This document shows, piece after piece, positions 23,601 through 31,330 of a DNA stretch of 39,705 bases. Source of the stretch: Clostridiales bacterium (GTDB lineage: Bacteria > Bacillota > Clostridia > Oscillospirales > Oscillospiraceae). Every line of letters begins with the position of its first letter. Within the stretch, counting starts at the first letter, position 1. The translations under genes were made by a program, and so were the position numbers. The DNA is taken from NCBI GenBank assembly GCA_022774865.1, contig JALFLH010000028.1, positions 1-39,705 on the forward strand. The letters are read 5' to 3'. The notes beneath the pieces are model-generated. The model saw nothing but the letters and a program-made list of their open reading frames with translations, was not told the DNA's origin and searched no databases.

Positions 23601-23966
23601 TTATTCGGTATAATCGTTTGAGTAAGGGACACTATCCACATAACAGCTATCCGGGCACAGATTTACCTTGTTGTTCCACACCTCGCTGCTGTCTATGTTG
23701 GGGTCAATGTCCCAGGACACACAGTGGTTTTCATCCAGATACACTCTGCGGAAGTTTTTCCACTCCCGGAAAGGAGCAAATACAGTCCCGGCCTGAAGCA
23801 ATGGGCGCGCATCATACAGACGGGTCTCCCCATTGTCGAAGGTCATCGCCAATGTAAAATCTTCTTTGGGAACAACCTTTGTTATCCGTTTCCGCCCAGC
23901 GGCAAAATACTCCGCCATTTTCTGATCGTATCCTTTGGAAAGGTAAAACTCGACGCTATTTCCCAT
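23601..23966 (-). CDS. DUF2442 protein, pair with DUF4160
   Basis: 121 residues. After an N-terminal helix, ITKVVPKEDFTLAMTFDNGETRLYDARPLLQAG, VFAPFREWKNFRRVYLDENHCVSWDIDPNIDSSEVW fits DUF2442, a small DNA-linked domain that often occurs with DUF4160. The pair is commonly annotated as a possible toxin-antitoxin unit, but I know of no experiment that settles which part is toxic. The upstream DUF4160 gene ends 29 bp before, on the same strand. Confidence 0.85.
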   Translation of the reverse strand: MGNSVEFYLSKGYDQKMAEYFAAGRKRITKVVPKEDFTLAMTFDNGETRLYDARPLLQAGTVFAPFREWKNFRRVYLDENHCVSWDIDPNIDSSEVWNNKVNLCPDSCYVDSVPYSNDYTE

Positions 23967-23995
23967 AACCTCACATCCTATCGCGATAAACCAGT

Positions 23996-24256
23996 TTATC
24001 TCAGCGGTTCAATCGCAAACAGCTCCTGCTTCTTTACGGCCAACTCCCAGTTATCCATAAGCTGATCCTGTCGAATTGCCGCCCATCCAAGAAGCATCTT
24101 CAGTTGTTTGCTGGGGAAGGTTCCTTCCAACACTTCCAAATCATGAATGGAGATAATCACTTCTTCTCCGCCGTAGGTCGCATGAAAGTGTGGCGGCATA
24201 TGATCTGCCCAGTACATTGTAATCTTTATTCCTCGGAACATAGATATTGTAGGCAT
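23996..24256 (-). CDS. DUF4160 protein, pair with DUF2442
   Basis: 86 residues: MPTISMFRGIKITMYWADHMPPHFHATYGGEEVIISIHDLEVLEG...AAIRQDQLMDNWELA. The PPHFHA and D-L-N/D-W features match DUF4160. ATG at 24256 follows AAGGAGATG. It is the first gene of a two-gene minus-strand operon with its own promoter. Fits a small two-component module resembling toxin-antitoxin pairs; function unproven. Confidence 0.87.
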   Translation of the reverse strand: MPTISMFRGIKITMYWADHMPPHFHATYGGEEVIISIHDLEVLEGTFPSKQLKMLLGWAAIRQDQLMDNWELAVKKQELFAIEPLR

Positions 24257-24277
24257 CAAATCATCTCCTTTTTCTTT

Positions 24278-24305
24278 ATTATAGCAAATATATCATAAAA
24301 ATCAA
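24278..24305 (-). promoter_or_regulatory. Promoter of the DUF4160-DUF2442 operon
   Basis: On the minus strand: -35 TTGATT, 16-bp spacer, -10 TATAAT, followed by the AAGGAG ribosome site. Confidence 0.7.
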
Positions 24306-24360
24306 TCGGATTGTAAGGATTAACCGCATTCGTCGCCCGGGACCGGGTGCGCTTTAGCGG

Positions 24361-24389
24361 TTGCGAAGCCGGAGCGGCTGTGTTATCAT
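24361..24389 (+). promoter_or_regulatory. Promoter of the YdcF-like gene at 24417
   Basis: -35 TTGCGA (24361-24366), 17 bp, -10 TATCAT (24384-24389), 27 bp before the ATG. Confidence 0.5.
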
Positions 24390-24416
24390 GGAGAAAACCA
24401 AATCGGAGGCGGAAAA

Positions 24417-25076
24417 ATGGAAAACAGGCAGGCGCTGGCGCCATTGCAGATTTTGTGGGACTATCTGGGAATGCACCAAAAGCCGGAACAGGCGGACTGC
24501 ATTGTGGGTTTCGGCAATTTTAATGACAACATTGCCCGCAGGGCGGCGGAGCTTTACCAAGCGGGATATGCGCCATACGTGCTATTTACCGGCGGACTGG
24601 GCCGAAATACGCTGGGGCTGTTGCCAGAGCCGGAGGCGGTACGCTTTGCCCGGGTGGCGACGGAATGCGGCGTCCCGGAGGCCAATATCCTGATCGAGGA
24701 TAAATCTACCAATACGGCCGAAAATATCCGCTTCACCAGAGCGCTCCTGGAGGAGCGGGGGCTGCCCCATGGGAGGATTTTGGGGGTACACCAGCCGTTC
24801 ATGGAGCGGCGCATCACGGCGGCTATGGGGGTGTACTGGCAGGAGGCGAGGTTTTCTGTTACATCGCCGCAGGTGACCATTGAACAATACCTCACCGACG
24901 CGCGGAAGCAGGGAGTCACGGAAAACGCAGCGATTTCGGTCATTGTCGGAGATTTCCAGCGGATGGATCTGTACGCGAAGAAGGGCTACCAGCTTCCGCA
25001 AAGAATTCCGGCAGAAGCGTGGGACGCGTTCCACCGGCTCGTTGCCATGGGCTATGACCGCCAGCTCGCAAAATGA
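24417..25076 (+). CDS. YdcF-family (DUF218) protein
   Basis: 219 residues, no signal or membrane helix. ADCIVGFGNFNDNIARRAAELYQAGYAPYVLFTGGLGRNT, then VPEANILIEDKSTNTAENIRFTRALL is the DUF218 core (conserved Gly-rich strand and the E-x-x-S-x-N-T-x-E-N motif). E. coli YdcF of this family binds S-adenosylmethionine, but a reaction is not known. TCGGAGG precedes ATG 24417. A second, membrane-bound family member lies at 31331. Confidence 0.88.
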   Translation: MENRQALAPLQILWDYLGMHQKPEQADCIVGFGNFNDNIARRAAELYQAGYAPYVLFTGGLGRNTLGLLPEPEAVRFARVATECGVPEANILIEDKSTNTAENIRFTRALLEERGLPHGRILGVHQPFMERRITAAMGVYWQEARFSVTSPQVTIEQYLTDARKQGVTENAAISVIVGDFQRMDLYAKKGYQLPQRIPAEAWDAFHRLVAMGYDRQLAK

Positions 25077-25111
25077 AAATCCGGTGCCGCCGGCAGGCGG
25101 CACCGGATTTG
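25077..25111. terminator. Bidirectional terminator (converging YdcF and LRR genes)
   Basis: AAATCCGGTGCCGCC and GGCGGCACCGGATTT form a 15-bp stem with a 4-nt loop, in the gap between the two stops. Confidence 0.85.
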
Positions 25112-25122
25112 GACTGTCCGGG

Positions 25123-26601
25123 TTAATTGTGGGAATAGTACATTCCGAGAATGTCCCGCTGCTGGTAGTACCGGGGGGTATAGCGGAAGCCACTGGTGGT
25201 GCACCCTTTCGATTCGAATACGATAACCGTGTTGCACAGCGCGCTGCGCAGCGCGCTGGACTGCGCGCCGGTCAGGTCGCAGTGGGCAACCCAGAGCCGG
25301 TCCAGCCATGTCATCTGCAGCAGAGGCGTAATATCCCCAAAGGGCTTCACATCTTCTTCCTCCCGATCCCACGGGACGCGGGTGAGATTCAGGTCGCGCA
25401 GATTGGTCAGATTTGCCAGCGGCCACAGGTCAACCGTAGGCGCCATGAACAGCTCCAGATATTCCAATTGACTGCAGTTTCCGATGGCGGTCAGATCGGT
25501 CAGACTTGCTTCACACAGGAGCAGATATTTGAGATTGGGCAAATACTGGACAAAATCCACGTTTCCAATGTGGTAGTGTCCAAAATCCAGAACCTCAATG
25601 TCCTTGCAGTATTTCAGATTGGACAGGTCCCGTCCGATACCCAGATGGTATTTGGCGGGCATGAAATAGGTGGTGTCGGTGCGCAGTTTTTTTCCGCTGA
25701 CGGTGACCGCCCAGACGAATTTGATGTTCTCGTAGCGCTGGTTCAGCGCGTCCATCTCCTCGTTGGGGATGCCGCAGTCGACCATATCCACCTGCGTCAG
25801 ATGGGGAAGATAGGGCAGGGCGTCCTCCAGCTCCTGCGTATCCGGCAGTGTTACCCCGGACAGGTCAATGAACGTATCCTCGGTGTTGACGCGGACACCC
25901 GCAATCATGAAATCCCAGGTAAAAGTGATTTCGGGAAAGGCGTCGACCAGCAGCGCGATGGTCTCGTTGCCGGGGAGCTTTCCGGTGAGAGAAACCCTGC
26001 GAACGTTGGGAAGATACGGAAGATTCTCAAGAATTTCGCCCACAATGGGGTTGCGCACCACAAGCACCTGGGTATTGTTGTAATAATTCTGGCCGCTCAG
26101 CGTGATGCTGTAGGAGACGTCCAGATCCGGCCGCTGTGCCATCAGCGAAAACAATGCGTCATAGTCCCGGCACAGTCCGGCGTTGATCCGGGTCAGGCGG
26201 GGGAAGTACTTCAGCATGGCGATGTCCGCTTCACACAGGGTATCCAGCGAAAGAATTTTCAGTGTGTTGTCCAGACTGCGATTTTGAAAGGGGACAGACC
26301 AGGTGATGCTACAGCCGGGCAGCGCGGCCTGAATTTCCTCATACTGGGCGGTTGTCATGCCCGTGCCGCGCAGATCCAACTGCTTCAGATTGGTCAATTC
26401 CTTGACCTTTTCCAGCTCCTGCACCGGGTGGCCGGACAGATCCAGCGATTCGGAATCCCGGCGGTAATCGACTTCATCGATGCGCAGATAGGTCGCGTGG
26501 TAGACCTGGTAGCTGTGGTATCCCCAAACGGCTGCGGCAACGGCTGCAATCACAAGGACTGCGGCGATGCCAATCCAGATTAGTTTCCGCTTGCTCATCA
26601 T
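25123..26601 (-). CDS. Membrane-anchored leucine-rich-repeat protein
   Basis: 492 residues. One N-terminal hydrophobic helix (about 8-28, after KRK) anchors it, with the rest outside. Leucine-rich repeats of irregular length follow, with lines such as SESLDLSGHPVQELEKVKEL-, LPYLPNVRRVSLTGKLP, DTFIDLSGVTLPDTQELEDALPYLPHLTQVDMVDCGIPNEEMDALNQRY, and LSNLKYCKDIEVLDFGHYHIGNVDFVQYLPNLKYLLL. The C-terminus has a compact block GFRYTPRYYQQRDILGMYYSHN that recurs in its neighbour. GGAGG lies before the two tandem ATGs. Likely a cell-surface binding or sensing protein; ligand unknown. Confidence 0.88.
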   Translation of the reverse strand: MMSKRKLIWIGIAAVLVIAAVAAAVWGYHSYQVYHATYLRIDEVDYRRDSESLDLSGHPVQELEKVKELTNLKQLDLRGTGMTTAQYEEIQAALPGCSITWSVPFQNRSLDNTLKILSLDTLCEADIAMLKYFPRLTRINAGLCRDYDALFSLMAQRPDLDVSYSITLSGQNYYNNTQVLVVRNPIVGEILENLPYLPNVRRVSLTGKLPGNETIALLVDAFPEITFTWDFMIAGVRVNTEDTFIDLSGVTLPDTQELEDALPYLPHLTQVDMVDCGIPNEEMDALNQRYENIKFVWAVTVSGKKLRTDTTYFMPAKYHLGIGRDLSNLKYCKDIEVLDFGHYHIGNVDFVQYLPNLKYLLLCEASLTDLTAIGNCSQLEYLELFMAPTVDLWPLANLTNLRDLNLTRVPWDREEEDVKPFGDITPLLQMTWLDRLWVAHCDLTGAQSSALRSALCNTVIVFESKGCTTSGFRYTPRYYQQRDILGMYYSHN

Positions 26602-26637
26602 GCATCCAGCCTCCGGGAAAAGAATTCTATTTTCAAT

Positions 26638-26666
26638 ATTATCTCAAAATCAGAAGGAATAGTCAA
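26638..26666 (-). promoter_or_regulatory. Promoter of the 492-residue LRR gene
   Basis: On the minus strand: -35 TTGACT, 17-bp spacer, -10 GATAAT. Confidence 0.7.
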
Positions 26667-26726
26667 GTGAAGGGGAGCTGCATGGGGGCGGTCAGTTCTT
26701 AATAATTGTATAAATTTGCCGGAATC

Positions 26727-27881
26727 CTATCCGTGCAGATAATCCATCCCCATGGCGTCCCGCTGCCGATAGCTGTTTGGGCTGTAACGCCAACCCTGAT
26801 CGGTAGAACCGGAGGAGGACTGAAAGAGAATCAGCGTATCGGGCAGAGCCGCCTGCAGCAACGCCTGTTCTTCCGCGGAAAGCCCGGTTCCCGGCAGCCA
26901 CAGGCGATCCAGCCAGGTCATTTGCAGCAGCGGCTGATAGTTCCAGGGATCGTCCGGCGATTCAATCTGGTACCGGGGCGTATAGCCCAAATTCAGATCC
27001 TCCAATTCTGAGAGATTGGTCAGGGACCAGAAATCGCAGATCGGATTATAAAACAATTCCAGATACCGAAGCCGGGTGCAGGTTCCAATGGGGGTCAGAT
27101 CCTGAACCAGGGTATCCCCCAGCAGCAGATATTGCAGATTGGGCATATTTTCCACAAAAGACAGATCCTTGACTTTGTAGTGGCCGAAATCCATTGTGGT
27201 AATTTCCGTGCAATAACGCAGATTGGAATAGTCAAGATAAGTATAGTAGGGATAGCGAAGCTGATAAGCCATGAAATACTGGACATCGGTTCGAATGCGA
27301 AAACCGCCCACAATTACTTCCCAAATAAACCGGGTATCCGGCCAGCGGCGGTTCAGCGCGTCCATTTCTTCGTTGGAAATTCCGCAGCCGCTCATATCCA
27401 CGGTTTCCAACCGGTAAAAGCAGGGCAGCAGGGCTTCCAAGGCTTGGGTATCCGCCATCCGAATACCGGATAAATCCACAGATTCCGTCAGCGTATTCAC
27501 CGGAACGCCGCAGAAATCAAAATCCCACACGAAGCAGATATCCGGATAGGCCTGCTTCAGCGCCAGAAGCCGGTCGGCAGCGGGCAGATCGCCGGTCAGC
27601 GTGACGGTATTCAGACCGGAAAAACCGGAAAGCTTTTGAAACAGCTCGTCGGCATCGGGGTTACAGATCGAAAGCGATGCGGTATCCGGCGCGTAAGCTT
27701 TTCCCCCCAGCATGACAGCCGCTTCCGCGCAGGGCGCAGTCTGTTCCGGCACGGTGTCCGGCGCGGCAGTGGAGGCGTAATCGCCGGAGGCATACCCTAC
27801 GATTGGGATGCATCCCATAGCCAACAGCAGCGAGAGGCTCAGAAGCACCGGGATAAAAATCTGTCTGAAACGGCCTGCCAT
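26727..27881 (-). CDS. Exported leucine-rich-repeat protein, paralog of neighbour
   Basis: 384 residues from ATG 27881 (AAGGGGGGG at a good distance; the TTG at 27887 is too close). The signal sequence LSLLLAMGC could be a lipobox or be cut after YASG. The repeats match the upstream-strand neighbour block by block: PVNTLTESVDLSGIRMADTQALEALLP, ETVDMSGCGISNEEMDALNRRWPDTRFIWEV, TTMDFGHYKVKDLSFVENMPNLQYLLLGD, LEDLNLGYTP, and the same C-terminal GWRYSPNSYRQRDAMGMDYLHG. So the two genes arose by tandem duplication, with about 100 fewer N-terminal residues here. Probably a surface protein, ligand unknown. Own promoter. Confidence 0.88.
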   Translation of the reverse strand: MAGRFRQIFIPVLLSLSLLLAMGCIPIVGYASGDYASTAAPDTVPEQTAPCAEAAVMLGGKAYAPDTASLSICNPDADELFQKLSGFSGLNTVTLTGDLPAADRLLALKQAYPDICFVWDFDFCGVPVNTLTESVDLSGIRMADTQALEALLPCFYRLETVDMSGCGISNEEMDALNRRWPDTRFIWEVIVGGFRIRTDVQYFMAYQLRYPYYTYLDYSNLRYCTEITTMDFGHYKVKDLSFVENMPNLQYLLLGDTLVQDLTPIGTCTRLRYLELFYNPICDFWSLTNLSELEDLNLGYTPRYQIESPDDPWNYQPLLQMTWLDRLWLPGTGLSAEEQALLQAALPDTLILFQSSSGSTDQGWRYSPNSYRQRDAMGMDYLHG

Positions 27882-27910
27882 CTTCAATTCCCCCCCTTCC
27901 CGATACCCAT

Positions 27911-27939
27911 ATTATGGCGGAAACGGGGGTGAAAGTCAA
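27911..27939 (-). promoter_or_regulatory. Promoter of the 384-residue LRR gene
   Basis: On the minus strand: -35 TTGACT, 17-bp spacer, -10 CATAAT. It is divergent from the thrS promoter, with about 35 bp between. Confidence 0.65.
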
Positions 27940-27972
27940 GTTTTTCCCACCGCAGAATTCGACGGAAAGGGA

Positions 27973-28001
27973 TTGACTTTTGACCGGATTTGTGCTATAT
28001 A
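27973..28001 (+). promoter_or_regulatory. Promoter of the T-box/thrS unit
   Basis: -35 TTGACT (27973-27978), 17-bp spacer, -10 TATATA (27996-28001). Confidence 0.65.
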
Positions 28002-28012
28002 TGGACTGATTA

Positions 28013-28256
28013 AAAGCTGTGACGAAGATATGCGTACCCGGAAAGATTCCCAGAGAGGGCGCCGTTTGGTGCAAGGCGCCTGTACCCCTGCCGGGGGCGA
28101 TACCACTTCCGAGCCGCCCGGCGGAAATGCCGGGACGGGCACGCCCGTTAGCGCGTCAATGAGTGGCGGCGTCAGCCGCAACCAGGGTGGAACCGTGGAA
28201 TACATCAGAAGATTGTATCCCACCCCTGATTTTTCAGGGGGTGGGTATTTTTTATA
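28013..28256 (+). promoter_or_regulatory. T-box riboswitch (Thr) with terminator
   Basis: The leader of thrS carries the T-box core AGGGTGGAACCG (28184-28195), a GACGAAGA start, the stem I apical motif GGTGCAAGG, and then GATACCACTTCCGAG, where ACC is the likely threonine specifier. The terminator has arms TATCCCACCCCT and AGGGGGTGGGTA (about 28216-28247) followed by TTTTTT. Uncharged tRNA-Thr would favour the antiterminator and switch on thrS. Confidence 0.9.
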
Positions 28257-28286
28257 CCTCTCCCCAAACCAAAGGAGGTAAAAACC

Positions 28287-30083
28287 ATGTCTGAAGAAAA
28301 CCTGTACACCTTTGAAAATCCGGAATACCGGAAAACCTACTGGCATACCTGCTCCCACATTATGGCGCAGGCCGTGAAGCGCCTGTGGCCGGAGGTAAAG
28401 CTTGCCATCGGCCCCGCCATTGACGGGGGCTGGTACTACGATTTTGACGCACCCTTCTCCTTCACACCGGATCATCTGGCACAGATTGAAGCGGAGATGA
28501 AGAAGATCTGCAAGGAGCGGCTGCACATTACGCGCAGCGAAAAGCCCCGTGAAGAGGCCATCGCCTATATGCGGGAGAAGAACGAGCCATACAAGGTGGA
28601 GCTGATTGAGGATCTGCCCGCCGACGCCGTCATTTCCTTCTACACCCAGGGCGAGTTCACTGACCTGTGCGCCGGCCCCCATCTGGATCACACCGGCCGG
28701 GTCAAGCACAACGGCTTTAAGCTGACCCAGTGCTGCGGCGCTTACTGGCGGGGGGACTCCAAGCGGAAAATGCTCCAGCGGATCTACGGTATTGCTTTCC
28801 CCAGCAAGGACGAGCTGGACGAGTACCTGAAAAAACAGGAAGAAGCGCTGAAGCGGGATCACAACAAGCTGGGACGGGAGCTGGAATTCTTTACCACCGT
28901 GGACGTGATCGGTCAGGGCCTGCCCATTCTGCTGCCCAAGGGCGCCCGGGTCATCCAGACCCTGCAGCGTTGGGTGGAGGATGAGGAGCAGAAGCGGGGC
29001 TATCTGCTGACCAAGACGCCTCTGATGGCCAAGTCCGACCTGTACAAAATCTCCGGCCACTGGGATCACTATCTGGACGGGATGTTCGTGCTGGGCGATC
29101 CCCACGATGAGAGCAAGGAGTGCTATGCCCTGCGTCCCATGACCTGCCCCTTCCAGTATCAGGTATTCCTGAACCGCGCCCGTTCTTACCGGGATCTGCC
29201 CATGCGTCTGGGCGAGACTTCCACCCTGTTCCGCAACGAGGACTCCGGCGAGATGCACGGCCTCATCCGGGTACGTCAGTTTACCATTTCCGAAGGCCAC
29301 CTGATTCTCCGCCCCGAGCAGTTGGAGGAGGAATTCAAGGGCTGTTTGGAGCTGGCCAAATACTGCCTGGACACCGTGGGTATGCTGGAGGACTGCACCT
29401 TCCGCTTCAGCCAGTGGGACCCGGCGAACCCCAACAACAAGTACGAGGGCACCGCCGAGCAGTGGGAGACCGCGCAGGCAGTCATGAAGCAGATTTTGGA
29501 CGATCTGCACGTGAATTACACCATCGGCATCGACGAAGCGGCTTTCTACGGCCCCAAGCTGGACATTCAGTACAAGAACGTCTTTGGCAAAGAGGACACC
29601 ATCGTCACCATTCAGATCGATATGCTGCTGGCCGAGCGGTTCGGCATGGAGTATACCGACGTGGACGGTCAGAAGAAACGTCCCTATATCATCCACCGTA
29701 CGTCCCTGGGCTGCTATGAGCGGACGCTGGCCTACCTGATTGAGAAGTACGCCGGCGCGCTGCCCCTGTGGATGATGCCCACGCAGGTGAAGGTGCTGCC
29801 CATCACCGATCGGGCCCACGAATACGCCAGAAATCTGGTGGAGAAACTGAACGCCGTGAATATCCATGCCGAGGGAGACTACCGCAGCGAGAAGCTGGGC
29901 TACAAGATCCGGGAAGCCCAGATGCAGAAGATTCCCTATATGCTGGTGGTGGGCGACCGGGATATGGAAAACGGCACCGTCTCCGTCCGTACCCGCAAGG
30001 GCGACGACCTGGGCGCCATGACCCCCGATGCTTTCATGTCCAGGTGCCTGATGGAAATTGCCACCAAGAGCAAGGAAGTCTGA
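28287..30083 (+). CDS. thrS: Threonyl-tRNA synthetase, TGS-less form
   Basis: 598 residues; charges tRNA-Thr. It begins directly with the editing-region HTCSHIMAQAV motif and a following Cys-Ala-Gly-Pro-His (CAGPH) block, so the N-terminal TGS domain of longer ThrRS is missing; typical enzymes are about 640 residues. The class II core is intact: motif 2 FRNEDSGEMHGLIRVRQF, zinc ligands in MTCPF (Cys), ISEGH (His) and IIHRTSLGCYER (His). The C-terminal anticodon domain ends with GDRDMENGTVSVR. AAAGGAGG precedes ATG 28287. Regulated by the T-box upstream. Loss of TGS is known in some clostridial ThrRS, so this is a variant and not a truncation. Confidence 0.96.
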   Translation: MSEENLYTFENPEYRKTYWHTCSHIMAQAVKRLWPEVKLAIGPAIDGGWYYDFDAPFSFTPDHLAQIEAEMKKICKERLHITRSEKPREEAIAYMREKNEPYKVELIEDLPADAVISFYTQGEFTDLCAGPHLDHTGRVKHNGFKLTQCCGAYWRGDSKRKMLQRIYGIAFPSKDELDEYLKKQEEALKRDHNKLGRELEFFTTVDVIGQGLPILLPKGARVIQTLQRWVEDEEQKRGYLLTKTPLMAKSDLYKISGHWDHYLDGMFVLGDPHDESKECYALRPMTCPFQYQVFLNRARSYRDLPMRLGETSTLFRNEDSGEMHGLIRVRQFTISEGHLILRPEQLEEEFKGCLELAKYCLDTVGMLEDCTFRFSQWDPANPNNKYEGTAEQWETAQAVMKQILDDLHVNYTIGIDEAAFYGPKLDIQYKNVFGKEDTIVTIQIDMLLAERFGMEYTDVDGQKKRPYIIHRTSLGCYERTLAYLIEKYAGALPLWMMPTQVKVLPITDRAHEYARNLVEKLNAVNIHAEGDYRSEKLGYKIREAQMQKIPYMLVVGDRDMENGTVSVRTRKGDDLGAMTPDAFMSRCLMEIATKSKEV

Positions 30084-30087
30084 TAAA

Positions 30088-30124
30088 ACGAACAAGCCGC
30101 CTAAAGGCGGCTTGTTCGTATTTT
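30088..30124. terminator. Bidirectional terminator (thrS and converging gene)
   Basis: ACGAACAAGCCGCC and GGCGGCTTGTTCGT form a 14-bp stem with a TAAA loop and A/T tracts on both sides. Confidence 0.9.
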
Positions 30125-30803
30125 AGGGCGTATACACTCGATTCATGGCAATGGCAACGCCGTTTTCAATGACCAGCGTGGTATCAATGGGCGAGAAGGG
30201 ATAGCGGATGCCCCCATCTTCAATCAGAAAATCACCGGGATAGAACGTTACCTCGCCTGCGTCCAGATCGGAGCTGTCGGTAAACTGGAAGTCCTCCGAG
30301 ACCTGAACCGTGGCTTCTCCAAGGGCGTACAGGTACAGGCTGTCATTTTCGCAGACTTCGTAGAACACACCGCCGTCGTCCGAGCGAAGGCGATACTCCC
30401 CGTTGATCAGCATGTCACCGAATTCATCCTGCTCGATGGATGTGACCTGCACGTTCTGCTGATGGATGGCGATGGTATCGCCCACCTGTAGCTGTGCAAT
30501 GTCCACCATGTCGTACCGATCATTGGTATAAACCGTCACCTTCATCCGCATGATACCTTCATCGTCCACATAAGCGTCACCTTTTTCCAGTGAAACCGGG
30601 ACAGTGCAGTTATCCAGATGATTCAAATCAATTGCGACAGGCATCGGCAAGAGCACGTTGGGTGCTGCCGTGGCCCCATCGGTTTCGGCGGGGGCAGCTT
30701 CCGTCAGGGACGGAGCCGTGGAAGGCTCAGGCGTTTCCGCAGAAGCGCGGCAGGCCGCCAGTAACATGCAGAGCATCAGTAACAGCAAGAACAGTTTTTT
30801 CAT
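30123..30803 (-). CDS. Lipoprotein of unknown function
   Basis: 226 residues. MKKLFLLLLMLCMLLAAC is a signal peptide with a clear LAAC lipobox, then a Ser/Thr/Pro/Ala/Glu-rich spacer (to about residue 55). The mature domain contains several beta-type stretches (GDAYVDDEGIMRMKVTVYTN, VGDTIAIHQQNVQVTSIEQ, EYRLRSDDGGVFYE, FYPGDFLIEDGG). GGAGG precedes the ATG. It has its own promoter and stands alone. The family is not recognised. Confidence 0.85.
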   Translation of the reverse strand: MKKLFLLLLMLCMLLAACRASAETPEPSTAPSLTEAAPAETDGATAAPNVLLPMPVAIDLNHLDNCTVPVSLEKGDAYVDDEGIMRMKVTVYTNDRYDMVDIAQLQVGDTIAIHQQNVQVTSIEQDEFGDMLINGEYRLRSDDGGVFYEVCENDSLYLYALGEATVQVSEDFQFTDSSDLDAGEVTFYPGDFLIEDGGIRYPFSPIDTTLVIENGVAIAMNRVYTP

Positions 30804-30836
30804 TTTGATTTCCTCCTTATCGGGATTTGTATCGAC

Positions 30837-30865
30837 ATCATAGCACCGCTATTTTCAAATGGCAA
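30837..30865 (-). promoter_or_regulatory. Promoter of the lipoprotein gene
   Basis: On the minus strand: -35 TTGCCA, 17-bp spacer, -10 TATGAT. Confidence 0.6.
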
Positions 30866-31136
30866 ATTAAGCTTTTATTAAGGATACTCCGATTATTTCC
30901 CCATTATTCCGCCGTTTTTCTCAAAATGCGCAAGCAGCGCCATGGGATAGTCATTATGAGCGGACAAAGTTTTTTCATCCATGATCCGATTTCTTAATAT
31001 TCATTGAAATCTCGTTCCCGTCACCCCGGGCGGCTTGTTTTCTGGGGCTGAATATGGTAGAATGAATAATAATATGTTTACCGACTTCATTCTGCAGCAC
31101 GAAAAATACAGTTTATTGCGCAGGCGCGCAGCGCCC
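30866..31136. other. Gene-poor stretch before the palindromic repeat
   Basis: About 270 bases hold no gene I can support. A 29-codon minus-strand frame (30893-30982, starting MDEKTLSAHNDYP) lacks a ribosome site. The only other signal is the promoter-like sequence at 31035-31063. Confidence 0.5.
31035..31063 (+). promoter_or_regulatory. Possible promoter of the YdcF/M42 unit
   Basis: -35 TTGTTT (31035-31040), 17 bp, -10 TAGAAT (31058-31063). It would give a leader of about 270 nt containing the palindromic repeat. Confidence 0.45.
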
Positions 31137-31279
31137 ATGGCTTCCCCCCTGGGGGGAAGCTGGCAGGCCGAAGGCCTGACTGATGAGGGGTTCCGAGACG
31201 CTCCACCTGAGTTGCGAATGTCCCCTCATCCACCCCGGTGTGCGCACTGGGGCACCTTCCCCCCAGGGGGGAAGGCTTT
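31137..31279. repeat. Palindromic intergenic repeat with GGGGAAG hairpins
   Basis: Left hairpin GCTTCCCCCC-TGGGGGGAAGC, a GGCAGGCCGAAGGCCTGAC hairpin, then GATGAGGGG. The right side mirrors this with CCCCTCATC and then CCTTCCCCCC-AGGGGGGAAGG. The whole is an imperfect inverted repeat of about 140 bp, the look of a dispersed non-autonomous element. It lies just before the ydcF-like start. Confidence 0.7.
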
Positions 31280-31330
31280 GGGGCAGACCTGCAAATTACA
31301 ATTTGGCGACTCGCCGCCAAGGAGGCCTTT

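Noticed and set aside
23402..23641. 79-codon minus-strand frame after the importer operon terminator
   Set aside because: No ribosome site, basic low-information sequence, overlaps the DUF2442 gene end.
23601..24256. DUF4160/DUF2442 as a proven toxin-antitoxin system
   Set aside because: The gene order fits, but no toxin active site or known experiment supports it, so it is reported only as a pair.
27808..28281. Plus-strand frame through the thrS leader
   Set aside because: It reads through T-box RNA; the region is better explained as a riboswitch.
30893..30982. 29-codon minus-strand ORF (MDEKTLSAHNDYP start)
   Set aside because: No convincing ribosome site or promoter; length too small to judge and no family known.
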